Source of the DNA: Oscillospiraceae bacterium
GTDB taxonomy: Bacteria > Bacillota > Clostridia > Oscillospirales > Oscillospiraceae
Length of the DNA: 8,427 nt
Direction of reading: 5' to 3'
NCBI GenBank assembly: GCA_017435245.1
Contig: JAFSFK010000115.1
Location: forward strand, 1-8,427
Below are positions 1 through 6,686 of this stretch, piece after piece. The notes beneath the pieces were generated by a model. It saw nothing but the letters and a program-made list of their open reading frames with translations. It ran no database searches and was not told the DNA's origin. Numbering within the stretch: position 1 is the first letter of the stretch; every line of letters starts with the position of its first letter. A program made the position numbers and the translations under genes.

Positions 1-175
1 CAAGAGCATTCAAACAATCGGCCGTTGCCTGAATATCCAGATTGGTTTCCGGACAGTATATGGTAGTTCTGCGGTCTGAAAATGCAGCACAGATCAACAG
101 TCTGTGTGCCTGCGATTTAGACGGTATTGAAGTTAGAACACCGCTTAGTTTTCTTGGTGTTATGGTGATATCCAT
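1..175 (-). CDS. aroA: EPSP synthase (3-phosphoshikimate 1-carboxyvinyltransferase), N-terminal fragment
   Basis: Only the first 58 codons are present; the gene runs off the left edge. The reading begins MDITITPRKLSGVLTSIPSK and continues SQAHRLLICAAFSD. The 'IPSKSQAHRLLICAAF' stretch matches the family signature in which an N-terminal Ser/Lys-Ser pair binds shikimate-3-phosphate and PEP (usual form P.SKS.s.R.l..aaL). The enzyme joins phosphoenolpyruvate to shikimate-3-phosphate in the cytoplasm, the sixth shikimate pathway step. The ATG at 175-173 shares one base with the aroB stop (TAATG), so translation is probably coupled to aroB. The upstream purine run (AAGGCGGGA) is a weaker Shine-Dalgarno than those of the other genes in the operon, which fits coupling. 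Identification rests on a short fragment, but the motif and the neighbours agree. Confidence 0.9.
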   Translation of the reverse strand, partial: MDITITPRKLSGVLTSIPSKSQAHRLLICAAFSDRRTTIYCPETNLDIQATADCLNAL

Positions 176-1227
176 TATAATCCCGCCTTGATAAAGGGTT
201 GTAATTCGTTAATGGTGGTCGCTTGGATAATACAGCTGCCGATATGCCGGGGGAGGATCAGGTTAACATTCATACCAGCTCTTTTTTTATCGGACAGAGT
301 AGCAGCGTATAGATCCTGATCAGAATAGTCAGTGGTGACAGGAAGCTTAAATTTTTCCAGAATTGAAATAATTGCCTCAGTTATGGCAGCCTCACAAATG
401 CCGTAGGTGCTGGATGCTCTGGCGGCTATGGCCATACCGATGGCAACAGCCTGTCCGTGGGTAACAGTAAAATTGCTGTTTTTTTCAATGGCGTGTCCGA
501 AAGTGTGTCCCAGATTCAGCTTTTGACGTGCACCGGTATCAAACTCGTCTTCCAATACAACATTGCGTTTTAATTCCACACATCTGCTGATTACATATTC
601 TCTGTCAAAATCCAGACCTGAAGCATATAAGTGCTGAAAAAGCTCCGGGTCATACAGAATGCCGTATTTAATGACTTCTGAACAACCATCCCGGAAGATA
701 TCTTCAGGAAGTGTATTCAGTACGCTGTAATCACATATGACGCATTTGGGCTGGTAAAAGGCACCTGCGAGGTTTTTTCCGGCAGGTAGATCAATCGCTG
801 TTTTACCGCCGACAGAAGAATCTACCATTGCCAGCAGGGAAGTGGGGACTTGGATATATGGAACTCCCCGCAGGTAGGTTGCAGCAGCGAATCCAGCCAT
901 ATCGCCAACCACACCGCCACCGAGTGCAACGATAAGGTCAGTACGGGTCAATTGATTATCGGCAAGAAAATTCAGTATTTCAAGGTAAGTGCCGCTGTTT
1001 TTGCTGCTTTCACCGGCGGGAAATACGAAATTGCAGGCACAATATCCCGTTGATTCCAAGCTGCTTGCAACAAGATCTCCGTACACGGACCATACATTGC
1101 TGTCGCTGATAATCGCAGCCTTACAGGGAGCGTGGACTTTTGAAACTATGCACCCGATATCCTCCAGAAGGTTTTCGCCAATTATCACAGGATAGGATCT
1201 TGTTGCTTGAATGTCGATCGTTTTCAT
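175..1227 (-). CDS. aroB: 3-dehydroquinate synthase
   Basis: This full-length 350-residue protein has the normal size for the family. It converts DAHP to 3-dehydroquinate, the second shikimate pathway step, using NAD and a divalent metal (usually Zn or Co) in the cytoplasm. Visible signatures are the nucleotide-binding GGGVVGD (103-109), the substrate-binding stretch PTSLLAMVDSSVGGKTAID (128-146), SEVIKYG with Glu184, LGHTFGHAIE with His241 and His245, and HGQAVAIGM with His257. By family knowledge Glu184, His241 and His257 are the likely metal ligands. The ATG at 1227 is preceded by GGAGGAGG (1242-1235) with 7 nt spacing and overlaps the tyrA stop as ATGA. It sits third in the operon, between tyrA and aroA. 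No defect is visible. Confidence 0.98.
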   Translation of the reverse strand: MKTIDIQATRSYPVIIGENLLEDIGCIVSKVHAPCKAAIISDSNVWSVYGDLVASSLESTGYCACNFVFPAGESSKNSGTYLEILNFLADNQLTRTDLIVALGGGVVGDMAGFAAATYLRGVPYIQVPTSLLAMVDSSVGGKTAIDLPAGKNLAGAFYQPKCVICDYSVLNTLPEDIFRDGCSEVIKYGILYDPELFQHLYASGLDFDREYVISRCVELKRNVVLEDEFDTGARQKLNLGHTFGHAIEKNSNFTVTHGQAVAIGMAIAARASSTYGICEAAITEAIISILEKFKLPVTTDYSDQDLYAATLSDKKRAGMNVNLILPRHIGSCIIQATTINELQPFIKAGL

Positions 1228-2054
1228 CCGTCAACCTCCTCCTTGCACTTACGGCCCTCATCCAGTAACCGGATCAGTTCCTGAGAATCTCCTTTTTCAA
1301 TGGCGTTTTGGTAGGATTCCAAGCTTGAGATGTAGGACTTAAGCTCGAAAAGAATATTTTCCCGATTGTTCAGAAAAAGCTCTGCCCACATTTGTGGGTT
1401 GAGCCAGGCAACACGTGTCAGGTCCTTGTAGCTGCCGGCGGAAAAACCTTTGTGGGAAACAGCGGTGGGAGATTTTATGTATGCGTTGCTTACAATGTGG
1501 GGCATTTGGGAAGTAAATGCGATCAGCTTGTCGTGCTCTTGAGCGGTGGTGACTGAGAAGGAACCGAAACGGCAGGGCTCCAATGCATTCTTCAAGCGTT
1601 CCAGCAGTTCCGGATCATCAAATCTCGGCGGCACCAGGACCATTGGAGCGCCCTGAAATAGATTGGAGCGACTGTATTTAAAGCCGGAAAAGTGAGAACC
1701 TGCCATGGGGTGTCCACCCGTAAAAGTAAATCCGTATTTTTCCGCAATAGGAAAACAACGGCGGCATATTTCTTCTTTAATGCCACAGCAGTCAATGACC
1801 AATGCAGTCGTACTGATATTGTGGGCATTCTCTTCCAGCCAACAGATGGATCCACCAGTGTAGATCGCAAGCAGGATCAGATCACATTGCGGAATACTTT
1901 CGTCGTTCAGATCACCGTGAACAGCACAGGAAAGCTTTGCGAATTCCAATATCGTGGTATCCTTTTCACAGGCGTAAACTGTGTGTCCGGCTTTTGCATA
2001 TGCACGGGCAAGGGAACCGCCGATCAGGCCGAGACCAAGAATGCCGACTTTCAT
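1224..2054 (-). CDS. tyrA: Prephenate dehydrogenase
   Basis: This 276-residue protein oxidatively decarboxylates prephenate to 4-hydroxyphenylpyruvate, the committed step to tyrosine. The N-terminus is a Rossmann fold with GLGLIGGSLA (7-16) and an acidic residue (Glu30) at the end of the second strand, which favours NAD over NADP. The conserved GGHPMAGSH lies at 113-121. Farther on, 'AQEHDKLIAFTSQMPHIVS' matches the catalytic-domain HD...S..PH signature. The protein ends soon after the helical dehydrogenase domain, so there is no C-terminal ACT domain and no fused chorismate mutase. Allosteric tyrosine sensing by an ACT domain is therefore not expected, and control may fall to the upstream attenuator. 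The start ATG at 2054 has GGGAGG (2067-2062) 7 nt upstream and overlaps the aroF stop by four bases. An arogenate dehydrogenase specificity cannot be excluded from sequence alone. Confidence 0.95.
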   Translation of the reverse strand: MKVGILGLGLIGGSLARAYAKAGHTVYACEKDTTILEFAKLSCAVHGDLNDESIPQCDLILLAIYTGGSICWLEENAHNISTTALVIDCCGIKEEICRRCFPIAEKYGFTFTGGHPMAGSHFSGFKYSRSNLFQGAPMVLVPPRFDDPELLERLKNALEPCRFGSFSVTTAQEHDKLIAFTSQMPHIVSNAYIKSPTAVSHKGFSAGSYKDLTRVAWLNPQMWAELFLNNRENILFELKSYISSLESYQNAIEKGDSQELIRLLDEGRKCKEEVDG

Positions 2055-3052
2055 TGTGCTGCCTCCCGGATGACCTGAACTTTGCGGTTGAGTTTGGCAA
2101 ATTGATCCGGTGTCAGGGACTGGGGGCCGTCACACAGTGCGCAGGCGGGATTGTTGTGGACTTCTACCATTATACCGTCAGCACCGGCAGCGGCTGCTGC
2201 AAGAGCCATAGGTGGAACAAGGGCGGCTTTGCCTGTGGCGTGGCTGGGGTCAACCACCACCGGAAGATGCGAAAGCTCGTGAAGGACCGGGATGGCGGAC
2301 AGATCCAAAGTGTTGCGTGTATAGGTTTCATAGGTACGAATACCACGCTCGCAGAGAATGATATTCTCATTGCCCTCGCTCATAATGTATTCCGCACTCA
2401 TCAGCAGCTCCTGCAGTGTGTTGGCAAGACCTCGCTTCAAAAGGATCGGCTTATGGGTTTTTCCCAGCTCCTGCAGCAGATCAAAATTCTGCATATTTCT
2501 GGCACCTACTTGAATGATATCCACATCTTCAAACAGGTCCAGAGTCTTAATATTCATGATTTCCGTGATGATCGGCAGACCGGTTGCTTTTTTAGCTTCC
2601 ACCAGCAACTGGATTCCCTTATCTTTCATGCCCTGAAAGGCATAGGGGGAGGTGCGGGGCTTAAATGCACCGCCACGCAGTATATCCGCTCCGGCTTCCT
2701 TAACGGCGGTTGCAACCTGGATGATCTGCTCTTCACTTTCAACAGAACAGGGACCTGCGATCATCGCAAAATGGCCATTACCGATTTTTGCATTTCCAAC
2801 AGTGATCACAGAGCTGTTAGGGTTAAATTTACGGTTAGCCTGTTTGAAGGGTTCAGAAACCCGCTTAACTGTTTCCACGATCTCAAGACTGCTGAGAAGC
2901 TCAATATCGACTTTGCTGGTATCGCCGATCAGGCCGAGGATCGTAATTTCCTGGCCCTCGGAGATATGTACATCCAGGTCCATATGCTTGAGCCAATCCA
3001 CCAAATGAGCAGTTTGCTCCGGCGTGGTACCACTTTTTAATACAGCGATCAT
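2051..3052 (-). CDS. aroF: 3-deoxy-7-phosphoheptulonate (DAHP) synthase, type I-beta with N-terminal ferredoxin-like domain
   Basis: This 333-residue protein catalyses the first shikimate pathway reaction, condensing PEP and erythrose-4-phosphate to DAHP. Residues 1-70 (starting [13 protein letters not shown]) form the ferredoxin-like regulatory domain known from Thermotoga-type enzymes. In that family the domain mediates feedback inhibition by Tyr or Phe; this specific inhibition is inferred here. The TIM barrel follows, with AGPCSVES near 98-105 (metal-ligand Cys), [36 protein letters not shown] and [10 protein letters not shown] carrying PEP-, phosphate- and metal-binding residues. The start ATG at 3052 has GGGAG (3065-3061) 8 nt upstream. 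An out-of-frame ATG at 3060 directly abuts the purine run and is less likely to be used. It is the first structural gene after the Phe/Tyr leader attenuator, and the SD begins 1 nt beyond the terminator T-tract. Confidence 0.98.
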   Translation of the reverse strand: MIAVLKSGTTPEQTAHLVDWLKHMDLDVHISEGQEITILGLIGDTSKVDIELLSSLEIVETVKRVSEPFKQANRKFNPNSSVITVGNAKIGNGHFAMIAGPCSVESEEQIIQVATAVKEAGADILRGGAFKPRTSPYAFQGMKDKGIQLLVEAKKATGLPIITEIMNIKTLDLFEDVDIIQVGARNMQNFDLLQELGKTHKPILLKRGLANTLQELLMSAEYIMSEGNENIILCERGIRTYETYTRNTLDLSAIPVLHELSHLPVVVDPSHATGKAALVPPMALAAAAAGADGIMVEVHNNPACALCDGPQSLTPDQFAKLNRKVQVIREAAQ

Positions 3053-3066
3053 ATACTCATCTCCCT

Positions 3067-3099
3067 AAAAAAACACCGCACAGAATCGATTCTGTGCGG
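3067..3099 (-). terminator. Intrinsic terminator of the aroF attenuator
   Basis: A perfect 24-nt palindrome (3099-3076) has the arm CCGCACAGAATC and its exact complement, followed on the minus strand by TG and seven T (3073-3067). It lies after the leader ORF and before aroF, so it ends transcription early unless the antiterminator forms. The aroF Shine-Dalgarno begins 1 nt beyond the T-tract, so the folded hairpin could also hinder ribosome access in read-through transcripts (inference). Confidence 0.93.
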
Positions 3100-3142
3100 C
3101 GGATAAAACAAGAATATCTGAGAATTACTTGCAGCACAAATC
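3088..3142 (-). promoter_or_regulatory. Candidate antiterminator (segments 2:3)
   Basis: GATTTGTGCTGC (3142-3131), which is the distal arm of the nested hairpin, can also pair with GCCGCACAGAATC (3100-3088), the 5' arm of the terminator. The duplex has 11 base pairs, one T/C mismatch and one bulged G. This pairing excludes both the 1:2 outer stem and the terminator, as expected for an antiterminator that forms when the ribosome stalls in the leader ORF. A ribosome that reaches the stop codon at 3149-3147 would cover part of segment 2 and let the terminator fold. Confidence 0.78.
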
Positions 3143-3199
3143 GCTATTACTTTTTGTGGTTAAAAAAGTAATAGTAGCAAAAGTAAAACTGTGCTGCAA
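3129..3199 (-). promoter_or_regulatory. Attenuator nested hairpin (segments 1:2) over the Phe/Tyr codons
   Basis: Two nested perfect stems can form in the leader RNA. The outer one pairs TTGCAGCACA (3199-3190, leader codons 6-9) with TGTGCTGCAA (3138-3129), 10 bp. The inner one pairs CTATTACTTTTT (3174-3163, the Tyr-Tyr-Phe-Phe codons) with AAAAAGTAATAG (3155-3144, containing the leader stop codon), 12 bp with a 7-nt loop. This corresponds to the 1:2 hairpin of classic attenuators. A ribosome stalled on the aromatic codons would melt the 5' arms and free the 3' arms. The pairing is read directly from the bases; the mechanism is inferred. Confidence 0.85.
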
Positions 3200-3215
3200 A
3201 GCTGTTGGTACGCAT
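3147..3215 (-). CDS. Phe/Tyr-rich attenuation leader peptide (22 aa)
   Basis: A short ORF lies between the promoter and aroF. Its ATG at 3215 is preceded by a strong GGGAGG (3227-3222) with 6 nt spacing, and TAA ends it at 3147. It starts MRTNSFAAQ, then FYFCYYYFF at residues 10-18, then NHKK. In total it has five Phe (all TTT) and four Tyr (three TAC, one TAT) in 22 codons, with no Trp. The run of regulatory codons lies on the 5' arm of a hairpin, and the stop codon lies in the 3' arm. That is the layout of classic ribosome-mediated attenuators such as pheL and trpL of enteric bacteria. The peptide itself is unlikely to have a function; ribosome stalling during Phe-tRNA or Tyr-tRNA shortage is the inferred signal. 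It is too short for standard gene callers but strongly supported by RBS, composition and location. Confidence 0.92.
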   Translation of the reverse strand: MRTNSFAAQFYFCYYYFFNHKK

Positions 3216-3244
3216 AGTGTACCTCCCAATTAATGATTACTGAC

Positions 3245-3273
3245 ACTATACCACGCTGATTTCGTTTTTGCAA
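3245..3273 (-). promoter_or_regulatory. Sigma-A type promoter of the aromatic operon
   Basis: On the minus strand, TTGCAA (3273-3268) and TATAGT (3250-3245) are separated by exactly 17 nt. Transcription would start near 3239-3238, about 23 nt before the leader-peptide ATG, giving a terminated leader RNA of roughly 170 nt. It is the only good promoter seen between the kinase-gene terminator and the leader ORF. Confidence 0.8.
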
Positions 3274-3304
3274 GATGATTTTGAAAAATATACAATACAA
3301 AGGT

Positions 3305-3345
3305 AAAAATTTCCCACCGAACATAGCTAAGCTATGTTCGGTGGG
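3305..3345 (-). terminator. Intrinsic terminator of the kinase-like gene
   Basis: Just after the stop codon of the kinase-like gene there is a perfect 16-bp inverted repeat, with arm CCCACCGAACATAGCT, separated by a single base (3345-3313). On the minus strand it is followed by AAATTTTT (3312-3305). The stem is long and the T-tract short and offset, but position and orientation fit termination of the 1068-codon gene and insulation of the downstream aromatic operon promoter. Confidence 0.85.
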
Positions 3346-3352
3346 AGTGTAA

Positions 3353-6300
3353 TTATTGAATGGTAATGGACTCCACAGTGACAAGCTTTCCGTTAAAATA
3401 AACACTCAACGTGTAACTGCCCGCATTTGAGGGGGACTGAGAAACGTCAAACTCGCCGTAGGACTGTGACCACATATTTCTCCAGGAGCGTTCCTGGAAA
3501 GAGTAGCTTACAACATTTCCATCCTGATCACGGAAGACATACAGTGTAAGGATAATATCATCAGATACGCTGCTCTTGGTCTGAAGATTGCCGACCAGAG
3601 AAATCCTCTCATTTGCTGAGAAAGCACTGGTATAATCAGAACCGGGAACGTCACTCCAGGACCAATCACCGTCGGGACGGCGGCAGGGTTCAAAATCGAT
3701 CGTATTGCGGGTCATTCCGTATCCGCTGAAATCCTGTGCATCCGGTGTCTGGAAGGTGAGGGGAACAGAAAGTACTGCGTCGCCGTTGGTTTGCTGAATG
3801 GTGAAGGTGTAAAGGGCATTGGGAATCATCGGCTTGATCTGTGCGCTGTTGGAAGAACAGGTGACAGTGCCTTGTGTTTCAAAGCCCTCAATATTATACA
3901 GCACGACCCAGCCGCCATCAGGAACACTGGAGGACTCCCAGGTAAGATCGAGGCAACCGTTGCTGGTGGGGGTGGCAGCAAAATTCGAAACAGTAGGAGC
4001 ATTGGCGGCCATATAAGAACGCTGGCTGACGCTCATACCCGCTGCGATTACTTCGACGGTGTGCTCACTGGCGGGATCTACACCTTCAAAGACAGCGGTG
4101 GCTTCAGAAGTAATGACTGTTTCATTATAGCCGGCATCATTGTAGCAGCGGACAGTCCAGTTCTCAACAGGCGTCTCCTCAGGGGCGACCCAGGAAACGG
4201 TCAATTGACCGTTAACGCAGCTGACAATATTGACATCACTGGCATAAACCAAATTGCTGGCAGTGAATGTGATCTGATCGGTTCCGGTGATGTACATGTC
4301 TTCGCCGGGCACCAGCTTAAAGGTGTATTCCTTACCGACCGTCAATCCGGTCAGTGTGATCATATGAGAAAGCATCGGCTCAGTTTTCTCTTCCTCGTCG
4401 GGGGCGGAGTATACAACTGACCAATTTCCGGTGTCCGGACCCTCAACAGTGAAGCTCAAGATCACGCTGCCGTCCTCGGCACCGGTTACCGCACCGAACT
4501 GGACGATATTTGTCTGTGCGGGGGTAGAGTAGGATACTGCAGTTTCGCCGGTAAGCTTGTGGAAACCATCAATAACTACCGTTACATTGTATCCGGTGTC
4601 GGGTGCCAGGTTTGCGAAGGTTGCAACACCGTTGACAACAGGTGCAGACAGCTGGTGACCGTGCGCATCGGAACAGACAACACTCAAAAGTGACTCATCA
4701 ACATCCGAGTCAACCAAAACCACCATGCTGCTTTCATCGCCATCTACCATAATGGAGTAGACTGGCTGCAGGTAGATGAATCTGTAATACAGGAAACCGG
4801 CAACAGCAACAATGGCGATGAGAAGGAATATAATAATATTTCTAAGAATGTGGTTGGCGGAATCCTTTTTCTTTGCATCAACAGTGTTTTCTTCCTGTTC
4901 ATCCTCAGGTTCAGGATCGTTCTCAGATTCCTCATTCATAGCATCAGCAATTGCAGCGACGATCTCTTCGTCCTCTTCCACGGGTGCATCAAAAGCGGGT
5001 TTGACCGGTACGGTTTCCGGTTCGGATTCCGGTTCGGATTCCGCTGTGTCGCTTTCGAACAGCGCATCAGACTCAGATATATCCTCATTATCACAGGTAT
5101 CTTCCCCAGACACATCCTCCTGATGAATCTCCGTGTCATCCTCAACGGAAGCATCTCCAGGTTCGTCCGTCACAGGTACCGTGATCTCCGGTGCATCGGG
5201 AGCGACTGCAGGTTCGGGAACCGGATGTGCTACCAAAGCATCGGCCTGAGAAAGGATCTGGGATAGCTCGTCGGACACTTCGTCGTAATCTACATCAGAG
5301 ATATTGTTTTCCGGTGCGGTCTCATCTTCCAGAAGCGTATCCAGGAAATTAAGGTTCTCAAAGCTATCCTCCTCGGCTGGGGATTCCTCATCCGGAGCAT
5401 CCTCTTCAAGAGTGACAGCCTCAATGGCTTCTTCAGCGGGGGAGTCGGATACGGGATCTTCATTAGCTGTGTCATCTGCCTCCGGGATTATTTCTGAGGC
5501 AGGTTCATCCACAGAAGTATACGCACTATCGTATCCTTCCAGCTCCGGAATATCACTCAGATCAATGTCGGACAGATCAATGTCATCATCCACCAAGAAC
5601 TGCTCAACATCTGCAACAATTGCGGAGGTGTTGTCTTCCACGGGTGTGACCGGAACAGCTGTAATGATCGGTGTATCGTTGGCTCCGTTTCGCTGCATAT
5701 AGCTAACCAGTGCCTGACCCATTTCGATGGGGTCATGCCAACGCTCATCCGGGTTGGGATCGCAAGCCTTTAAAATGATCTCCGACATTTCATAATCTGC
5801 GTAAAGCGGAGCATCAAATTTTTGTGCAGGAGCAACGGGATCCGCAAAGGGCAGCTCACCGCCGTTATAGGCTTGGTAAAGGATCAAACCGACAGCGTAA
5901 ATATCCACAGTGGTGGACACGGCAGCAAAGGGATCCTGTATCTCCGGCGCACTGTATTGGCTGCGGTATTTATCGGGAATTGTGGCATACTTCAGGGAAT
6001 CAAGCTTGATAAAGCCCAGATCGCCGATTTTAAACTCCCGGTCATTTACCAGATAGACGTTGCTTGGCTTTAGATCCACATACAGATATCCGCACCGTCG
6101 GCAGACAGCCAAAGCAGCGCATAGGTCAAGACCTAAATTGATGGCCATCAGATGGGTCATCGGCTCACGCTGAAAGTGCTTTCTCAGTGTACGTTTGTAT
6201 GTACTGAGCATATGGACATCAAAGCCAATGCTGTCTTCCTTGGGAACAACCTGCCACTCATCATATGGGAGGAAACCTTCCAGCTGAGAGAGTCTGCGTA

Positions 6301-6559
6301 GTGTTTCCAGTTCCTCCACAGTTGCATCAGCCTGTTCCTTGAAGTATGTAAGCGCAGATGCCGCATCCGGAAATGCACCGGTCAGTAACAAAGCATCCAA
6401 TTGCTTTTGGGATGCAGGGATGGAAACTGATTTGACAATATATCGGTCATCAGAATCCTTTCGCATAGCAGGGAAACACTGGACACCATTATGTTCACTG
6501 ATGGAGCCACCTACGTCAAAATTGTCGAGCATCGGCGAAATCAGCTTGTTTTCTGACAC
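3353..6559 (-). CDS. Membrane-anchored Ser/Thr protein kinase-like protein with extracellular FN3-like domains
   Basis: This 1068-residue protein starts at GTG (6559) with AAGGAGG 8 nt upstream. Residues about 14-290 resemble a eukaryotic-type (PKN2/Hanks) kinase. Lys43 stands in IVK, Glu85 or a neighbour is the likely helix-C Glu, Asp162 lies in YVDLKPSN (HRD changed to YVD), Asn167 follows, Asp180 lies in GDLGF (DFG changed to DLG), and SAPE is at 203-206. The Gly-rich loop is degenerate, but the catalytic Lys, Asp, Asn and Asp remain, so activity is plausible and not proven. Residues about 300-565 are a very acidic linker with short repeats (DIDLSDIDLSDIPEL near 323-338, ESEPESEPE near 506-515). 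One membrane helix (about 573-592, IIIFLLIAIVAVAGFLYY) follows. Outside lie about four FN3-like repeats (about 597-945), recognisable by 'W-x-V-x-Y/C' strands, and a C-terminal beta-rich domain (about 950-1068). The kinase is predicted cytoplasmic. It is transcribed divergently from the zinc-ribbon/Big2 gene. Substrate and ligand are unknown. Confidence 0.9.
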   Translation of the reverse strand: MSENKLISPMLDNFDVGGSISEHNGVQCFPAMRKDSDDRYIVKSVSIPASQKQLDALLLTGAFPDAASALTYFKEQADATVEELETLRRLSQLEGFLPYDEWQVVPKEDSIGFDVHMLSTYKRTLRKHFQREPMTHLMAINLGLDLCAALAVCRRCGYLYVDLKPSNVYLVNDREFKIGDLGFIKLDSLKYATIPDKYRSQYSAPEIQDPFAAVSTTVDIYAVGLILYQAYNGGELPFADPVAPAQKFDAPLYADYEMSEIILKACDPNPDERWHDPIEMGQALVSYMQRNGANDTPIITAVPVTPVEDNTSAIVADVEQFLVDDDIDLSDIDLSDIPELEGYDSAYTSVDEPASEIIPEADDTANEDPVSDSPAEEAIEAVTLEEDAPDEESPAEEDSFENLNFLDTLLEDETAPENNISDVDYDEVSDELSQILSQADALVAHPVPEPAVAPDAPEITVPVTDEPGDASVEDDTEIHQEDVSGEDTCDNEDISESDALFESDTAESEPESEPETVPVKPAFDAPVEEDEEIVAAIADAMNEESENDPEPEDEQEENTVDAKKKDSANHILRNIIIFLLIAIVAVAGFLYYRFIYLQPVYSIMVDGDESSMVVLVDSDVDESLLSVVCSDAHGHQLSAPVVNGVATFANLAPDTGYNVTVVIDGFHKLTGETAVSYSTPAQTNIVQFGAVTGAEDGSVILSFTVEGPDTGNWSVVYSAPDEEEKTEPMLSHMITLTGLTVGKEYTFKLVPGEDMYITGTDQITFTASNLVYASDVNIVSCVNGQLTVSWVAPEETPVENWTVRCYNDAGYNETVITSEATAVFEGVDPASEHTVEVIAAGMSVSQRSYMAANAPTVSNFAATPTSNGCLDLTWESSSVPDGGWVVLYNIEGFETQGTVTCSSNSAQIKPMIPNALYTFTIQQTNGDAVLSVPLTFQTPDAQDFSGYGMTRNTIDFEPCRRPDGDWSWSDVPGSDYTSAFSANERISLVGNLQTKSSVSDDIILTLYVFRDQDGNVVSYSFQERSWRNMWSQSYGEFDVSQSPSNAGSYTLSVYFNGKLVTVESITIQ

Positions 6560-6590
6560 GCAAATCGCCTCCTTTTTTTGTACATTATAT

Positions 6591-6619
6591 ATAATAAAAT
6601 AAAATTAATAAAAAAGCAA
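6591..6619 (-). promoter_or_regulatory. Candidate promoter of the kinase-like gene
   Basis: On the minus strand, TTGCTT (6619-6614) and TATTAT (6596-6591) are 17 nt apart in a very AT-rich spacer. A start near 6584 would leave a short leader before the AAGGAGG site. A nearby TATAAT lies in the same run but lacks a good -35 box, so the exact -10 is uncertain. Confidence 0.5.
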
Positions 6620-6630
6620 CTGGTTTATAG

Positions 6631-6659
6631 TTGTTTTCTTTTGAAAGAAATGATATAAT
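6631..6659 (+). promoter_or_regulatory. Promoter of the zinc-ribbon/Big2 gene
   Basis: TTGTTT (6631-6636) and a consensus TATAAT (6654-6659) are separated by 17 nt, predicting a start near 6666 and a leader of about 35 nt. Its -35 box lies only about 11 nt from the -35 of the divergent kinase-gene promoter, so one regulator could affect both. Confidence 0.75.
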
Positions 6660-6671
6660 TGCAAAAAAGAT

Positions 6672-6686
6672 AGGCGCAGTGCGCCT
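6672..6686 (+). repeat. Small hairpin in the 5' UTR
   Basis: AGGCGC-AGT-GCGCCT is a perfect 6-bp inverted repeat with a 3-nt loop. It ends 3 nt before the AGGAGG Shine-Dalgarno of the gene at 6701. It could stabilise the mRNA 5' end, modulate initiation, or be an operator. The role is not determinable from sequence. Confidence 0.5.

Noticed and set aside
1937..3040. Long plus-strand open frame (367 codons) opposite aroF and the start of tyrA
   Set aside because: It lies antisense to two well-identified enzymes, has low-complexity unfamiliar protein content and no good RBS. It is a shadow of the coding strand.
3017..3040. Sequence GGCGTGGTACCAC resembling a T-box core followed by several T on the plus strand
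   Set aside because: It lies inside the aroF coding sequence, on the strand opposite to transcription, with no gene properly placed downstream. No T-box signature is present in the real leader of aroF.
3049..3060. Three-codon ORF (ATG AGT ATA TGA, minus strand) overlapping the aroF start
   Set aside because: Its ATG directly abuts the GGGAG purine run, leaving no spacing for initiation. It is probably coincidental; mentioned only as context for the aroF start.
3160..3405. 81-codon minus-strand frame spanning the kinase-gene terminator and the leader, with a Leu-rich tail
   Set aside because: It is a different frame over the terminator hairpin, the promoter and the Phe/Tyr codons, and no RBS is evident. 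The Leu run is an out-of-frame reading of the leader codons.
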